Shown here one piece after another: positions 8,913 through 17,684 of a stretch of 64,000 nt of DNA. The DNA is taken from NCBI RefSeq assembly GCF_015667795.1, contig NZ_JADPEL010000006.1:98029-162028 (forward strand), read 5' to 3'. Positions within the stretch are counted from its first letter, which is position 1. Each line of letters begins with the position of its first letter. The position numbers were made by a program, and so were the translations under genes. The notes under the pieces are model-generated. The model saw only the letters and a list, made by a program, of their open reading frames with translations, was not told the origin of the DNA and made no database searches. Source of the DNA: Clostridium sp. D53t1_180928_C8. Lineage in GTDB: Bacteria; Bacillota; Clostridia; Clostridiales; Clostridiaceae.

Positions 8913-9872
8913 TTAGAAAAATGCGTTTTCATTATCTACTTTTCTTACAATTCCATTAGTAACTAATATTAAAATTAATCCCACCACAGATTGATATAAA
9001 CCTGCTGCTGTACTCATTCCAATATTTCCAAGATTCATAAGTGCTCTATAAACATAAGTATCAATAACATTTGTTACAGAATATAACGCTCCTGAATCCT
9101 TAGGTAATTGATAGAATAATCCAAAGTCTGATTTGAATGCACCACCTACAGCTGTAATAAACATTATTATTAAAACTGGTTTTAATAGTGGTATTGTTAT
9201 ATTTTTAATTTGTTGCCACTTCGTAGCCCCATCAATCATTGCTGCTTCATAATATGATTTATCTATTCCGCATATAGATGCTAAATATATTACTGTTCCA
9301 TATCCTATTGATTTCCATTGACTCATAAATATAAGTATAAATGGCCAAACTTTTGTTTCTGTATACCAAGAGACACCTTCTTGACCAAAAGAAGCTAGTA
9401 AATTGTTTACATAGCCTTGCGTTGGACTTAAGAATGCATATAAGCAATAACTTACAACAACCCAAGATAAGAAATATGGTAAAAACATTGCTGTTTGATA
9501 AAATTTAGATAACTTCTTATTAAAAAGCTCTCTAAGTAATATTGCTAATGAAACTGGAATTACTATTCCTAGTATTATAAAAGTAATATTATATAAAACA
9601 GTATTTTTAGTAATTAACCAAGCGTCACTACTTTGAAATAAAAATTTAAAATTAGCTAATCCAACCCATTTACTATTAACTAAACTTTCTATAAATCCAC
9701 CTTGAATTCTCCAATCCTTAAATGCTATTACAACCCCTACCATAGGTAGATATGCAAAGATTAGAAACCAAATTGTTCCTGGAATGGTTAATCCTAAAAG
9801 TTCTCTATTCTCCTTTAATGTTTTCCATTTGCTCTTTTTTATAACAAGCTCTGAGCCTTTTGCTTTTTTCAT
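8913..9872 (-). CDS. ABC sugar transporter permease, LplB type
   Basis: A 319-residue membrane protein, first gene of the operon LplB-LplC-GH38. It has a cytoplasmic N-terminus, about six membrane segments and the EAA loop EAAMIDGATKWQQIKNITIPLL. GGGGAGGA lies just upstream of the ATG. LplB-type permeases work with LplC-type partners and DUF3502-like binding proteins (established for the family). The promoter region upstream carries the locus 1 motif and a degenerate cre. Confidence 0.93.
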   Translation of the reverse strand: MKKAKGSELVIKKSKWKTLKENRELLGLTIPGTIWFLIFAYLPMVGVVIAFKDWRIQGGFIESLVNSKWVGLANFKFLFQSSDAWLITKNTVLYNITFIILGIVIPVSLAILLRELFNKKLSKFYQTAMFLPYFLSWVVVSYCLYAFLSPTQGYVNNLLASFGQEGVSWYTETKVWPFILIFMSQWKSIGYGTVIYLASICGIDKSYYEAAMIDGATKWQQIKNITIPLLKPVLIIMFITAVGGAFKSDFGLFYQLPKDSGALYSVTNVIDTYVYRALMNLGNIGMSTAAGLYQSVVGLILILVTNGIVRKVDNENAFF

Positions 9873-9889
9873 ATAAATTCCTCCCCTTT

Positions 9890-9957
9890 TTTGTAATCGT
9901 TTATCTAAGTAAAATATACCATATTTGCTTGTTGTACTTATAGTTGAATAAATTTAG
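9890..9957 (-). promoter_or_regulatory. promoter region of the permease/GH38 operon
   Basis: The minus strand has the locus 1 motif AATTTATTCAACTATAAGTA, then AAATATGG and a -10-like TATATT (9913-9918). After it comes TAGATAAACGATTACAAA (9890-9907), a cre-like sequence with two mismatches to the CcpA consensus. The layout resembles the other two promoters of the locus. Confidence 0.55.
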
Positions 9958-9974
9958 ATTTAGTGTACAAATTG

Positions 9975-10026
9975 AAAAAAATGCAGATAGCATACAATTT
10001 ATTAATATCGTATACTATCTGCATTT
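9975..10026 (-). terminator. intrinsic terminator after the YesN-type regulator gene
   Basis: The minus strand reads AAATGCAGATAG, a long inner stem, then CTATCTGCATTTTTTT. It separates the regulator genes from the transporter operon, which therefore has its own promoter. Confidence 0.9.
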
Positions 10027-10036
10027 AATTATTTAT

Positions 10037-11551
10037 TTAATAATTTTTAAACTCTCGTAACGTTGCTGGAGATACCCCATAAAAATTTTTAAACTTTCTA
10101 TAGAAATAGCTTGTATCTAAGTACCCCACCTCTTTTGCTATATCATTTATCTTCATATTTGTATTTAAAATTAAATCCTTAGCCTTCATATTTTTTACTT
10201 TATTTAAATACTCTGAAAATGAATATCCAACTTCTTTTGCAAATAATTGTCCTAAATAAGAACTATTTATCTTATATTTTTGAGATAAAGTTTTCAAACT
10301 TAATTCTTCATAGTAATTTTTATTAATATAATTTACTACTTGCTGAATTATCGGAGTATATTTAACAGAATTATTCTTCATCATATTCGATAAATCAATA
10401 ATTTGCTTATCTATATATGTAATAATATCAGAAATACTACTAGCATTATAAATATTAATTATTGTATTACTTATACTTTCCTCTTTAATCTCCTTATCAA
10501 TTTTAAAATCATCTGCAATTTTATCTGCTAATAATATAGTTTTTATTGCTAAATCATAAATTTCCTGTGGAGAAAAAGTATTACTTCTAAATAATTCATC
10601 AATATAAGATCTTACGTCATCAGTGCTCTTTTCTATTATAATTTTATTTAGTACTTCTAACTCTTTATTCAAATTAAAACTTGCCCCTGATATATTATCT
10701 ATATCATTGCTATATAAACATTTATTATATCCGTCTGTTAGTATATTTTTCTTTATATTATTTGATATATTATAGCTCTTTTGCAAATCATTTATATTAT
10801 ATACAATATCTCCTACAGCAATAAATGTTTCCCCAATATTAGTTATTAACGAGTCTAATATCTTTCCATAATATTTTCTTATATCTTCTATGTTGATATT
10901 ATTTTCCCATGAATTAATTAATATAATATCTCCATTAAATCTATATAATATTTCATACCTATCATATGTATTTTCATTAATTAATTCATTAATGTCAGAT
11001 TTTCTTCTATGGTTCTTTTTATTAAATAATATATTAGTTACTGTATAACATCTATCTTTTAATTCTATATTTATAATATCACTTATTTCCTCTAAAACTT
11101 CTTTGGCAGCATTTCCATTTAATATTTTCATGAATGTATTATTTTTTTCTAATAATTTATTTTCTTTTTCCTTATTAGCTGCTATTTTTTTATTAATATC
11201 TATTAATGCTTCTTCTAATTCTTCCTCATTTATAGGTTTTAATATATAATTTTCTATTCCATACTTCATTGCTGTTTGTGCATAAGAAAAGTCATCATAT
11301 CCACTTAATACAACAAACTTTACCTTTTTATTTTTTTCTTTAATTCTTTTAATAAGCTCCAATCCATTTATAACAGGCATATTAATATCTGTAATTATTA
11401 TATCTACAGGCTCCTCATCATATTTTTCTAATGCTTCTTTTCCATTTTGAGCCATGTGCGTAATCTTTAATCCAAGTTTATCCCAATCTACTATATTTAA
11501 TACTCCTTGTAAAATTAACTTTTCATCATCAACCAACATAACCTTATACAT
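10037..11551 (-). CDS. YesN-type response regulator, receiver plus AraC DNA-binding domain
   Basis: A 504-residue regulator. The receiver domain (1-120) has the acidic pair D8 D9, phosphoacceptor D55 (IIITDINMP) and the conserved Lys in YILKP. A long middle region of low similarity follows, and the last ~100 residues form two helix-turn-helix units of the AraC/XylS type (KYKINSSYLGQLF and the GYLDTSYFYRKFKNFYGVSPATLR signature). The kinase stop and this start are almost contiguous, so the pair is cotranscribed. The ATG at 11551 is chosen because AAAGG precedes it; a TTG three codons earlier is possible. It most likely activates the adjacent mannoside-uptake genes (by analogy with YesMN systems). 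Confidence 0.94.
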   Translation of the reverse strand: MYKVMLVDDEKLILQGVLNIVDWDKLGLKITHMAQNGKEALEKYDEEPVDIIITDINMPVINGLELIKRIKEKNKKVKFVVLSGYDDFSYAQTAMKYGIENYILKPINEEELEEALIDINKKIAANKEKENKLLEKNNTFMKILNGNAAKEVLEEISDIINIELKDRCYTVTNILFNKKNHRRKSDINELINENTYDRYEILYRFNGDIILINSWENNINIEDIRKYYGKILDSLITNIGETFIAVGDIVYNINDLQKSYNISNNIKKNILTDGYNKCLYSNDIDNISGASFNLNKELEVLNKIIIEKSTDDVRSYIDELFRSNTFSPQEIYDLAIKTILLADKIADDFKIDKEIKEESISNTIINIYNASSISDIITYIDKQIIDLSNMMKNNSVKYTPIIQQVVNYINKNYYEELSLKTLSQKYKINSSYLGQLFAKEVGYSFSEYLNKVKNMKAKDLILNTNMKINDIAKEVGYLDTSYFYRKFKNFYGVSPATLREFKNY

Positions 11552-11552
11552 T

Positions 11553-13319
11553 CTAATCAACCTTTCTGCTTGGTATTGTTACTATAATTTTCAACCCTTT
11601 TTTTACTGCTTTTTCAATTTTAATACCATATTCTTTACCATATAGAATTCTTATTCTTTCATTTGCATTTGTAATTCCTATAGACTGGCCTGTCCCATAT
11701 TTATCAGTTAACATTTTATTCATTTGTAATAATTTCTCATCCTCTATCCCTCTTCCATTATCTTCAATATATATTACAACTTTATCATTCACTTCTTCAA
11801 TCGAAATGGTAAGTTTGTTGTCATTATCCTCTAATCTAATTCCATGGACAAAATAATTTTCTATCAATGGTTGAATTGTAAATTTTATTATTTGATTATC
11901 TAAAATTTCTTTAGGGCAATTTATATTAAATTCAAACTTATCTTCATATCTAAATTTAAAAATTTCTAAATATTTTTCACAATATTCTATTTCATTTTTA
12001 ATAGATATTATATCCTTATCCTTTAATTGACTTCTAAATAAGAATGCTAAAATATAAAGCATCTTCCCAATTTCTCTATCCCCATTGCATATAGCTTTCA
12101 TTCTTATTGATTCTAGCGTATTATACAAAAAATGAGGATTTATTTGACTTTGTAACGCCATAAGTTCAGCTTTTTTCTGATTTACTTCTGCTTTTTTTTC
12201 ATTTAATTCATATACATAACTTTTTTCTATATAATCATTTAATTGAGTACACATCTCATTAAAATGCTTTGAAATAATATTTATTTCATCAACTTCTTTT
12301 CCTACTGGAATTACAACATTTACATCACCTTGTTTAACCTTATCCATAGCCAATAAAAGTTTATTCATTCTATCACTAATATTTTTAATCTTAAAGTAAA
12401 AGAAAATTTCTGCAATAACAAATACAATTACATCTATAAAAAATACGGATATATGAAATGATATAGGCAGTTTTATTGTATTCGTTTTCTTAACTCTTCC
12501 AATAGTTATTAAATCTAGATTATTATATATTGAATTAATGCTATAATTCTCATCTAAATAAAATTGATTTTTTCCTATTATCAACCCATCTATATATGGA
12601 TATTTAGAATTTGTATATTTTTCAGTTGAATCATAAATACAAAATCCATTTTTATTTAAAATTAAAGCCTCATACTTATTATCATATTTTTCTAAAATTT
12701 TACTTATAAAATCTAAATTAAATACAAATACTATTTCACCTTCATTTTTATATGTTAATGGATTATTAATTTCTCTAATATTATAAATATAATTTGTATC
12801 TTTCGAAGTATTTTTATATTTATATCTCTCTTCAATTGAATCCTCTGTGATCTTTTCATATCTTGTCTTCTTGTCTCTATTAAAAGATGTAACCTCATTT
12901 CTACTATAACTAACAAACTCTATTTTTTCTAAATTGGGATTTAAATTTATACATCCTTCTACAAAATACTCTACTCCCTTATAAATACTATCACTGCTCA
13001 TAGCATAGTTATCTAATTTATTTTTTAGATAACTTAAATTATCAAAGTTTAAAAAATCTATAATATCTGTAATTATATCATTATCCCTATACATATTTGT
13101 GGTTGCTATAGTTACTGCATTATTAATATTTATAAGTTCTTCATTAATATCATAAATAACCTTATCATTTATATATAATTGACTTTCCCGTATATTATTT
13201 AATACCTTTCCCGCAAAGAATGCATCTAAAATTAATATTACTATAACCAATATACTTGTATAAATTATAATTATTTTTTTATACATTGTTCCATTTTTTA
13301 ATCTCATAAGTTTACCCAT
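11553..13319 (-). CDS. YesM-type sensor histidine kinase
   Basis: A 588-residue membrane sensor. A membrane helix near residues 12-34, an extracellular sensor region of about 240 residues and a second helix near 285 are followed by a HAMP-like segment. The phosphorylation site is H396 in SQINPHFLYNTLE, and the ATPase region ends with EDNGRGI and a GIGI-type glycine box. This is the HisKA_7TM-less, YesM/LytS-like class (His_kinase plus HATPase_c). It phosphorylates the regulator at 10037-11551. The start is uncertain: ATG at 13319 or a second ATG four codons later; neither has a strong ribosome site. It is divergent from the YesL gene. Confidence 0.92.
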   Translation of the reverse strand: MGKLMRLKNGTMYKKIIIIYTSILVIVILILDAFFAGKVLNNIRESQLYINDKVIYDINEELININNAVTIATTNMYRDNDIITDIIDFLNFDNLSYLKNKLDNYAMSSDSIYKGVEYFVEGCINLNPNLEKIEFVSYSRNEVTSFNRDKKTRYEKITEDSIEERYKYKNTSKDTNYIYNIREINNPLTYKNEGEIVFVFNLDFISKILEKYDNKYEALILNKNGFCIYDSTEKYTNSKYPYIDGLIIGKNQFYLDENYSINSIYNNLDLITIGRVKKTNTIKLPISFHISVFFIDVIVFVIAEIFFYFKIKNISDRMNKLLLAMDKVKQGDVNVVIPVGKEVDEINIISKHFNEMCTQLNDYIEKSYVYELNEKKAEVNQKKAELMALQSQINPHFLYNTLESIRMKAICNGDREIGKMLYILAFLFRSQLKDKDIISIKNEIEYCEKYLEIFKFRYEDKFEFNINCPKEILDNQIIKFTIQPLIENYFVHGIRLEDNDNKLTISIEEVNDKVVIYIEDNGRGIEDEKLLQMNKMLTDKYGTGQSIGITNANERIRILYGKEYGIKIEKAVKKGLKIIVTIPSRKVD

Positions 13320-13504
13320 GCCTATATTTTTTCTTTAAGTTATTCTATAAATATTAAACCATATATGTATAATTTTTGAAAGTTTTTCTAATGGAAAAAT
13401 TATATATTTTATTTAAATATTTCACTTTTATCAACAATTTACTTTATATAACTCCTTTATTAAAATATAATTGTCTTATAAAAACACCAAAGGATGTGAG
13501 CTTT

Positions 13505-14173
13505 ATGAATACGTTTAATCTTCAAAAAATACTAGACTTTTTTAATTATATATTTTGGTTTTTTTGCTTAAATATATTTTTTCTAATTTTTAATATACCA
13601 TTAGTATTATTTTTTCTATTTATTGGCTTAGATAAAGTTGTAACTTACTTACCTTTATTTTTAGTTTGTACAATTCCATTAATGCCTTCAATAACTGTTT
13701 TATTCTACTGTATGAATAAAATAATTAAATATAAAGATTTAAATCTATTTTATGACATATATATGGGACTAAAACTAAATATAAAACAATCTATTTTATT
13801 ATGGTGCGGTGAGCTATTTATAATATTTATTTTATCAATAAACATTAGATTCTTTACACAATATCAATTTAGCTTATTATTTAATTGTATGTTTATAACA
13901 TTATTTATTATATTATTATTAACAACACCATACATTTATTTATTAATAAGTAGATTTTCACTAAAGAGCTATGATTTGATAAAAAACTCATTAATACTTG
14001 CAGTTACTCGACCTCTTATAACTATATCAAATATATTGATACTTTTATTCTGTATGATTTTATTTGAAGTAAGTCCTGGAACAACTATTCTATTTGCTAG
14101 TAGTATTTTTACTTTTTTAGTAAGTTATAATAATAAATGCTTGCTTAATAAACTTGAAGAATTATCAAATTAA
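13505..14173 (+). CDS. YesL-like membrane protein, DUF624
   Basis: A 222-residue, five- to six-helix membrane protein very rich in Phe, Ile and Leu, with the start region NTFNLQKILDFFNYIFWFFCLN that is characteristic of the YesL/DUF624 family. YesL-like genes sit next to YesM/YesN and LplBC-type transporters in many Firmicutes, as here, but their role is not established. The ATG at 13505 follows AAAGGATGTGAG; the frame extends 43 codons further upstream, but that part has no ribosome site and would exceed family length. Confidence 0.85.
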   Translation: MNTFNLQKILDFFNYIFWFFCLNIFFLIFNIPLVLFFLFIGLDKVVTYLPLFLVCTIPLMPSITVLFYCMNKIIKYKDLNLFYDIYMGLKLNIKQSILLWCGELFIIFILSINIRFFTQYQFSLLFNCMFITLFIILLLTTPYIYLLISRFSLKSYDLIKNSLILAVTRPLITISNILILLFCMILFEVSPGTTILFASSIFTFLVSYNNKCLLNKLEELSN

Positions 14174-14180
14174 AATATAG

Positions 14181-14219
14181 AAGCTAACTAATTTAAAAAT
14201 TTAAATTAGTTAGCTTTTT
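14181..14219. terminator. bidirectional terminator between yesL-like gene and ogt
   Basis: A near-perfect hairpin AAGCTAACTAATTTAAA / TTTAAATTAGTTAGCTT with T-rich sequence on the right. It serves two convergent genes. Confidence 0.92.
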
Positions 14220-14234
14220 CAATTATAGCTTAAA

Positions 14235-14705
14235 TTATTTTCTTTCTAATTTTAATAAAAATTCTTTTTTATCTATTCCATCTGCATAACCTACCATTGA
14301 TCCATTTTTTCCAATAACTCTATGACATGGTACAATAATTGCAATTGGATTCTTATTATTTGCTCCACCTACTGCTCTATATGCATTTGTTTTTCCTATT
14401 CTTTCAGCAATCTCCTTATAAGAAACAGTTTCTCCAAATTTAATTTTGCACAATTCATTCCAAACACTTTTTTGAAAGTTTGTTCCCTTTATAAATTTAA
14501 TCTCCAATTCAAAATTCTTTCTTTCTCCATTAAAATATTCTTCTAATTGCTTCTTACATTTAATTATTATTTTTTTTTCATTTTCATTATTTATTTCATC
14601 CATTAGTAAATTAACATCACTAACAAAATTAACTCCAATTATATATTTATCTTCTACTTCAATTTTAATTTTTCCTAGCTTACTATCATAATAACTAAAA
14701 CTCAT
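14235..14705 (-). CDS. ogt: methylated-DNA-protein cysteine methyltransferase
   Basis: A 156-residue suicide repair protein that takes the alkyl group from O6-alkylguanine onto its own Cys. The active site IIVPCHRVI has C127, and upstream lies the helix-turn-helix recognition region with SYKEIAERIGKTNAYRAVGGA. The N-terminal half is the ribonuclease-H-like domain of this family. Length is normal. It stands alone between two terminators. Confidence 0.95.
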   Translation of the reverse strand: MSFSYYDSKLGKIKIEVEDKYIIGVNFVSDVNLLMDEINNENEKKIIIKCKKQLEEYFNGERKNFELEIKFIKGTNFQKSVWNELCKIKFGETVSYKEIAERIGKTNAYRAVGGANNKNPIAIIVPCHRVIGKNGSMVGYADGIDKKEFLLKLERK

Positions 14706-14761
14706 AATAACATAGACCTTTCTTATAATAATTATTAATATAAATTATTATATCATTATAA

Positions 14762-14801
14762 AATAATAGGAGCATGCTTAATTGCACTACTCCTATTATT
14801 T
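14762..14801 (-). terminator. terminator after the heptad-repeat protein gene
   Basis: AATAGGAG and CTCCTATT flank a short loop directly beyond the stop codon at 14802. The minus strand continues ATTATTTTAT. Confidence 0.8.
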
Positions 14802-17684
14802 TTATTTGAATATATCCTTAATTTTTTCAAATAATGATTTATTACTACTATCTGAATCCGTAGTTTTTTTATTTTCTTCTAAATCTATTTTATTAGTATC
14901 ATTTTTACTATTAATACTTTCCACTGCATCACTTCTCATTATAAATTTAACAGAGCCTGTCATATCATTTGATAAACCTGAATATACACCATAATCCTTT
15001 GACATTTGAACTAATTCATCCTTAACCGCACTAAATCCATCAATGCTATCTAAGGCATTACTTCCTTCTTCATTAATCTTGTCTAACCCTTCATATTTTA
15101 GTTTATCAACACCATCATATAGTGATTGTGTCCCACTCTTAAGCTTTTCAGTTCCATCTAATATCTTTTTAGAATTATCTTTTAATGTTAACGTACCATC
15201 TGCTAATGTTTTTCCACCTTTCGCTAAAGAACTAACCCCATTAGCTAATGTCTTTCCTCCTTCTGATAATTGGCTTGTTCCATTATATAATGTTCCTATT
15301 CCTGATTTTATTAATTTAGAGTTACTATTTAACTCATTTGCACCAGTTAATAATGAATTACTACCACTTGCTAAAGCATTAGCTCCATCAGCTAATGTCT
15401 TTGCACCATCTGATAATTGATTTGTTCCATCATATAATATTCCTATTCCTGAACTTATTAATTTAGAGTTAGTATTTAATTCCTTTGCTCCACTTACTAA
15501 TACATTACTTCCTTCTTCTAAAGCATTTGTACCTTCTAATAAAGATCCTGTTCCTTTTGCTAATTCACTACTACCTACAGAAAGTTGCCCCATTGCATCA
15601 CTTATTTGTGTTGATCCATTATTTAAATTATTAGTTCCAGTTGCAAGCCTATTACTACCATCTAATAATGCTGAAATTCCCTTTTCCAACTCTCCTGTAC
15701 TTCCAGCTAATTGGCTACTTCCATCATAAAGTGATTTTAAACCTTGTGATATAGACTCTGCTCCAGCTGGCAATTTTGATCCAGTATCCACCATCCCTTG
15801 AAAAGTACTAACTAATTGATTTGAGCCGTCTGAAAGATTTTGTAATCCATCTTTTAAGTTTTCTGCTCCCTGTGCCGCAGGCTCAATTCCTCTTTTAATT
15901 TGTACTAATCCTGAATTTTGTTCTGATGATACATTACTTATATTTGAACTTATAGCAACTAACTGTTCTGCAAGGTCTGGATTACTTTCTGCTAAGCTTG
16001 CCGCAATATTATCTAACTGTGCTGTAAGTGCATCTAACTGTGCTGTTGAATTTATAACTGTATCAATCCCTGAAACTCCACCTGAAAGTCCGTTACTTAA
16101 TTCTTCTGCTCCAGATAACGCATTTTTTATTCCTCCATCTATCTCTTCATATTTTTTCTCAATTTCATTTGCTCCATCTACAAAACTGCTTACTCCCCCA
16201 AAAAATATTTCTCTTTGTGATTCTATATTAGCAAGACCTTCATTTATATCATTTATTCCTTTAATTAATATAGGTGCCTTACTACTTAATTCTTTTACTC
16301 CATTATTTAAATCTTGTGCTCCCGAATATACTTTTTTTACTCCATCATCAAATTCTACATACTTTTCATTTAATTTGGTTACACCAGTATCTATCTCATT
16401 TGCACCAGAATTTAACTCTGGAGCCTTTGAATTTAATGTAGCAACTCCCTCACTTAAAGTTTCTGCTCCTAACGATAAATTTGATATCCCTGTATCAAAT
16501 AGTGAATACTTGGCATTTAATTCACTAGCTCCATTGTTTAATGAATTCACACCGTTTATTAATGTTGGGACACTTCCATTTAACTTATTAATTCCATCAT
16601 TTAAAGTTCCTGCACCGGATGCCAAACTTGATACACCTGTATCAAATAGTGAATACTTGGCATTTAATTCACTAGCTCCGCTATTCAACGAGTTAGCACC
16701 ATTTACCAATGTTGGAACATTCTCATTTAATGTATTTATACCATTTTTTAATTCAATTGCACCACTATTTAGAGTACCTACCCCTGAATCAAATATAGAA
16801 TAATTACTTGCTAATTCAGTTTGACCATTTAATAGCTCCTTAGATCCACTTAATAAATCCTCTCCCCCCTTTTGCAAGTCATTTAATGCAGTTTTTAAGT
16901 CATCAACCTTATCTACTCCTTCTATTTCATCTATATCTTCACTAGAAGTAGTTGCAAGTACCATTATTGCAGGTATTTCAAACTTCTCTGTTTCTCCTGT
17001 AATTTCAAATGAATCTTCTAAATCAATACTACTACTTCCTAATAAATCATCTAACAAATCTCCTAAATTCAATGATTCTTTAAGTCCTGGTATAGTAACA
17101 AAAGTTACTAATGAATTATTTCCATCATTTATAACTTTACCTGAAGTAATTTCTACATTCTTAAAATTACTATTAGACAAAGTAAATTCGGTTGCTGTTA
17201 ATAATGGTAAATATATTGTTCTTTTTTCTCCATTGATAAAAACTGTTTTACTTTCATTATTCTTAATATTAACTGAAATTTTAAATTTACCACTTTCTCC
17301 TAAAACATCATTAGGATCTACTTTCTTACCATTAAATTCATAATTAACTGAAATAGTTATTGGTAGCTTATTACTACTCTTACCTTGGTAATAAAGTTCA
17401 TTTGAATTTATATTCCAACTTAAATTTTCCCCATTTTTAGTTGGCTCCTCATCACCTTTTACATTTTTAACATCTGTTAATGTTGACTTATCTGTAAATC
17501 CTCCTAAAGTTTCACTTCCCTTAATCCAATCACTAACTATTTGTTCTGTTGGATTTCCATTTTCATCTAATATTACATATACAGTTTCATCTTTTTTAAT
17601 ATCTTGAGCAAAAGCTGCAGAATTAGTTGTAACTGTTATTAATGCAACTAAACATGCTAATCTTTTTGATATTCCTTTTCTCAT
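14802..17684 (-). CDS. secreted LxxG heptad-repeat protein linked to an MMPL/RND exporter
   Basis: A 960-residue protein with a Sec signal peptide (LACLVALITVTTNSAAFAQ). After a beta-rich N-terminal domain of about 240 residues comes roughly 600 residues of heptads of the form xxxLxxG (for example LNSGASELN, LSDGAKTLADG). This pattern is known from YhgE/Pip-like proteins and predicts a long coiled-coil-like rod. Unlike YhgE it has no C-terminal membrane segments and ends SLFEKIKDIFK. It overlaps the stop of the exporter gene at 17681-19765 by four bases, so the two are translationally coupled. A plausible role is as the extracytoplasmic partner of the exporter, analogous to an adaptor (inference). 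The rod is built partly from 49-residue super-repeats (see 16197-16826). Confidence 0.85.
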   Translation of the reverse strand: MRKGISKRLACLVALITVTTNSAAFAQDIKKDETVYVILDENGNPTEQIVSDWIKGSETLGGFTDKSTLTDVKNVKGDEEPTKNGENLSWNINSNELYYQGKSSNKLPITISVNYEFNGKKVDPNDVLGESGKFKISVNIKNNESKTVFINGEKRTIYLPLLTATEFTLSNSNFKNVEITSGKVINDGNNSLVTFVTIPGLKESLNLGDLLDDLLGSSSIDLEDSFEITGETEKFEIPAIMVLATTSSEDIDEIEGVDKVDDLKTALNDLQKGGEDLLSGSKELLNGQTELASNYSIFDSGVGTLNSGAIELKNGINTLNENVPTLVNGANSLNSGASELNAKYSLFDTGVSSLASGAGTLNDGINKLNGSVPTLINGVNSLNNGASELNAKYSLFDTGISNLSLGAETLSEGVATLNSKAPELNSGANEIDTGVTKLNEKYVEFDDGVKKVYSGAQDLNNGVKELSSKAPILIKGINDINEGLANIESQREIFFGGVSSFVDGANEIEKKYEEIDGGIKNALSGAEELSNGLSGGVSGIDTVINSTAQLDALTAQLDNIAASLAESNPDLAEQLVAISSNISNVSSEQNSGLVQIKRGIEPAAQGAENLKDGLQNLSDGSNQLVSTFQGMVDTGSKLPAGAESISQGLKSLYDGSSQLAGSTGELEKGISALLDGSNRLATGTNNLNNGSTQISDAMGQLSVGSSELAKGTGSLLEGTNALEEGSNVLVSGAKELNTNSKLISSGIGILYDGTNQLSDGAKTLADGANALASGSNSLLTGANELNSNSKLIKSGIGTLYNGTSQLSEGGKTLANGVSSLAKGGKTLADGTLTLKDNSKKILDGTEKLKSGTQSLYDGVDKLKYEGLDKINEEGSNALDSIDGFSAVKDELVQMSKDYGVYSGLSNDMTGSVKFIMRSDAVESINSKNDTNKIDLEENKKTTDSDSSNKSLFEKIKDIFK
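15311..15604 (-). repeat. two 147-bp tandem units in the heptad-repeat gene
   Basis: The block TTAATTTAGAGTTA recurs at 15311 and 15458, exactly 147 bases apart (49 codons, seven heptads). The encoded segments read NSNSKLIKSGIGTLYNGTSQL and NTNSKLISSGIGILYDGTNQ. Confidence 0.8.
16197..16826 (-). repeat. 147-bp tandem units encoding a 49-residue super-repeat
   Basis: The element ATCAAAT and its surroundings recur at 147-base steps (16347, 16494, 16641 and, diverged, 16788). The encoded landmarks are NEKYVEFDDGV, NAKYSLFDTGI, NAKYSLFDTGV and SNYSIFDSGV, with a fifth diverged unit ESQREIFFGGV. Two copies share about 30 bases identically (16491 and 16638), which suggests recent duplication or gene conversion. 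Confidence 0.85.

Noticed and set aside
13376-13504. Upstream extension of the YesL-like gene by 43 codons
   Set aside because: No ribosome site, while a strong one precedes the ATG at 13505; the shorter form fits family length.
15043-15420. Plus-strand open frames antisense to the heptad-repeat gene (also 16375-16803)
   Set aside because: They mirror the repeat structure of the minus-strand gene, lack ribosome sites and have Pro/Leu-rich composition typical of shadow frames.
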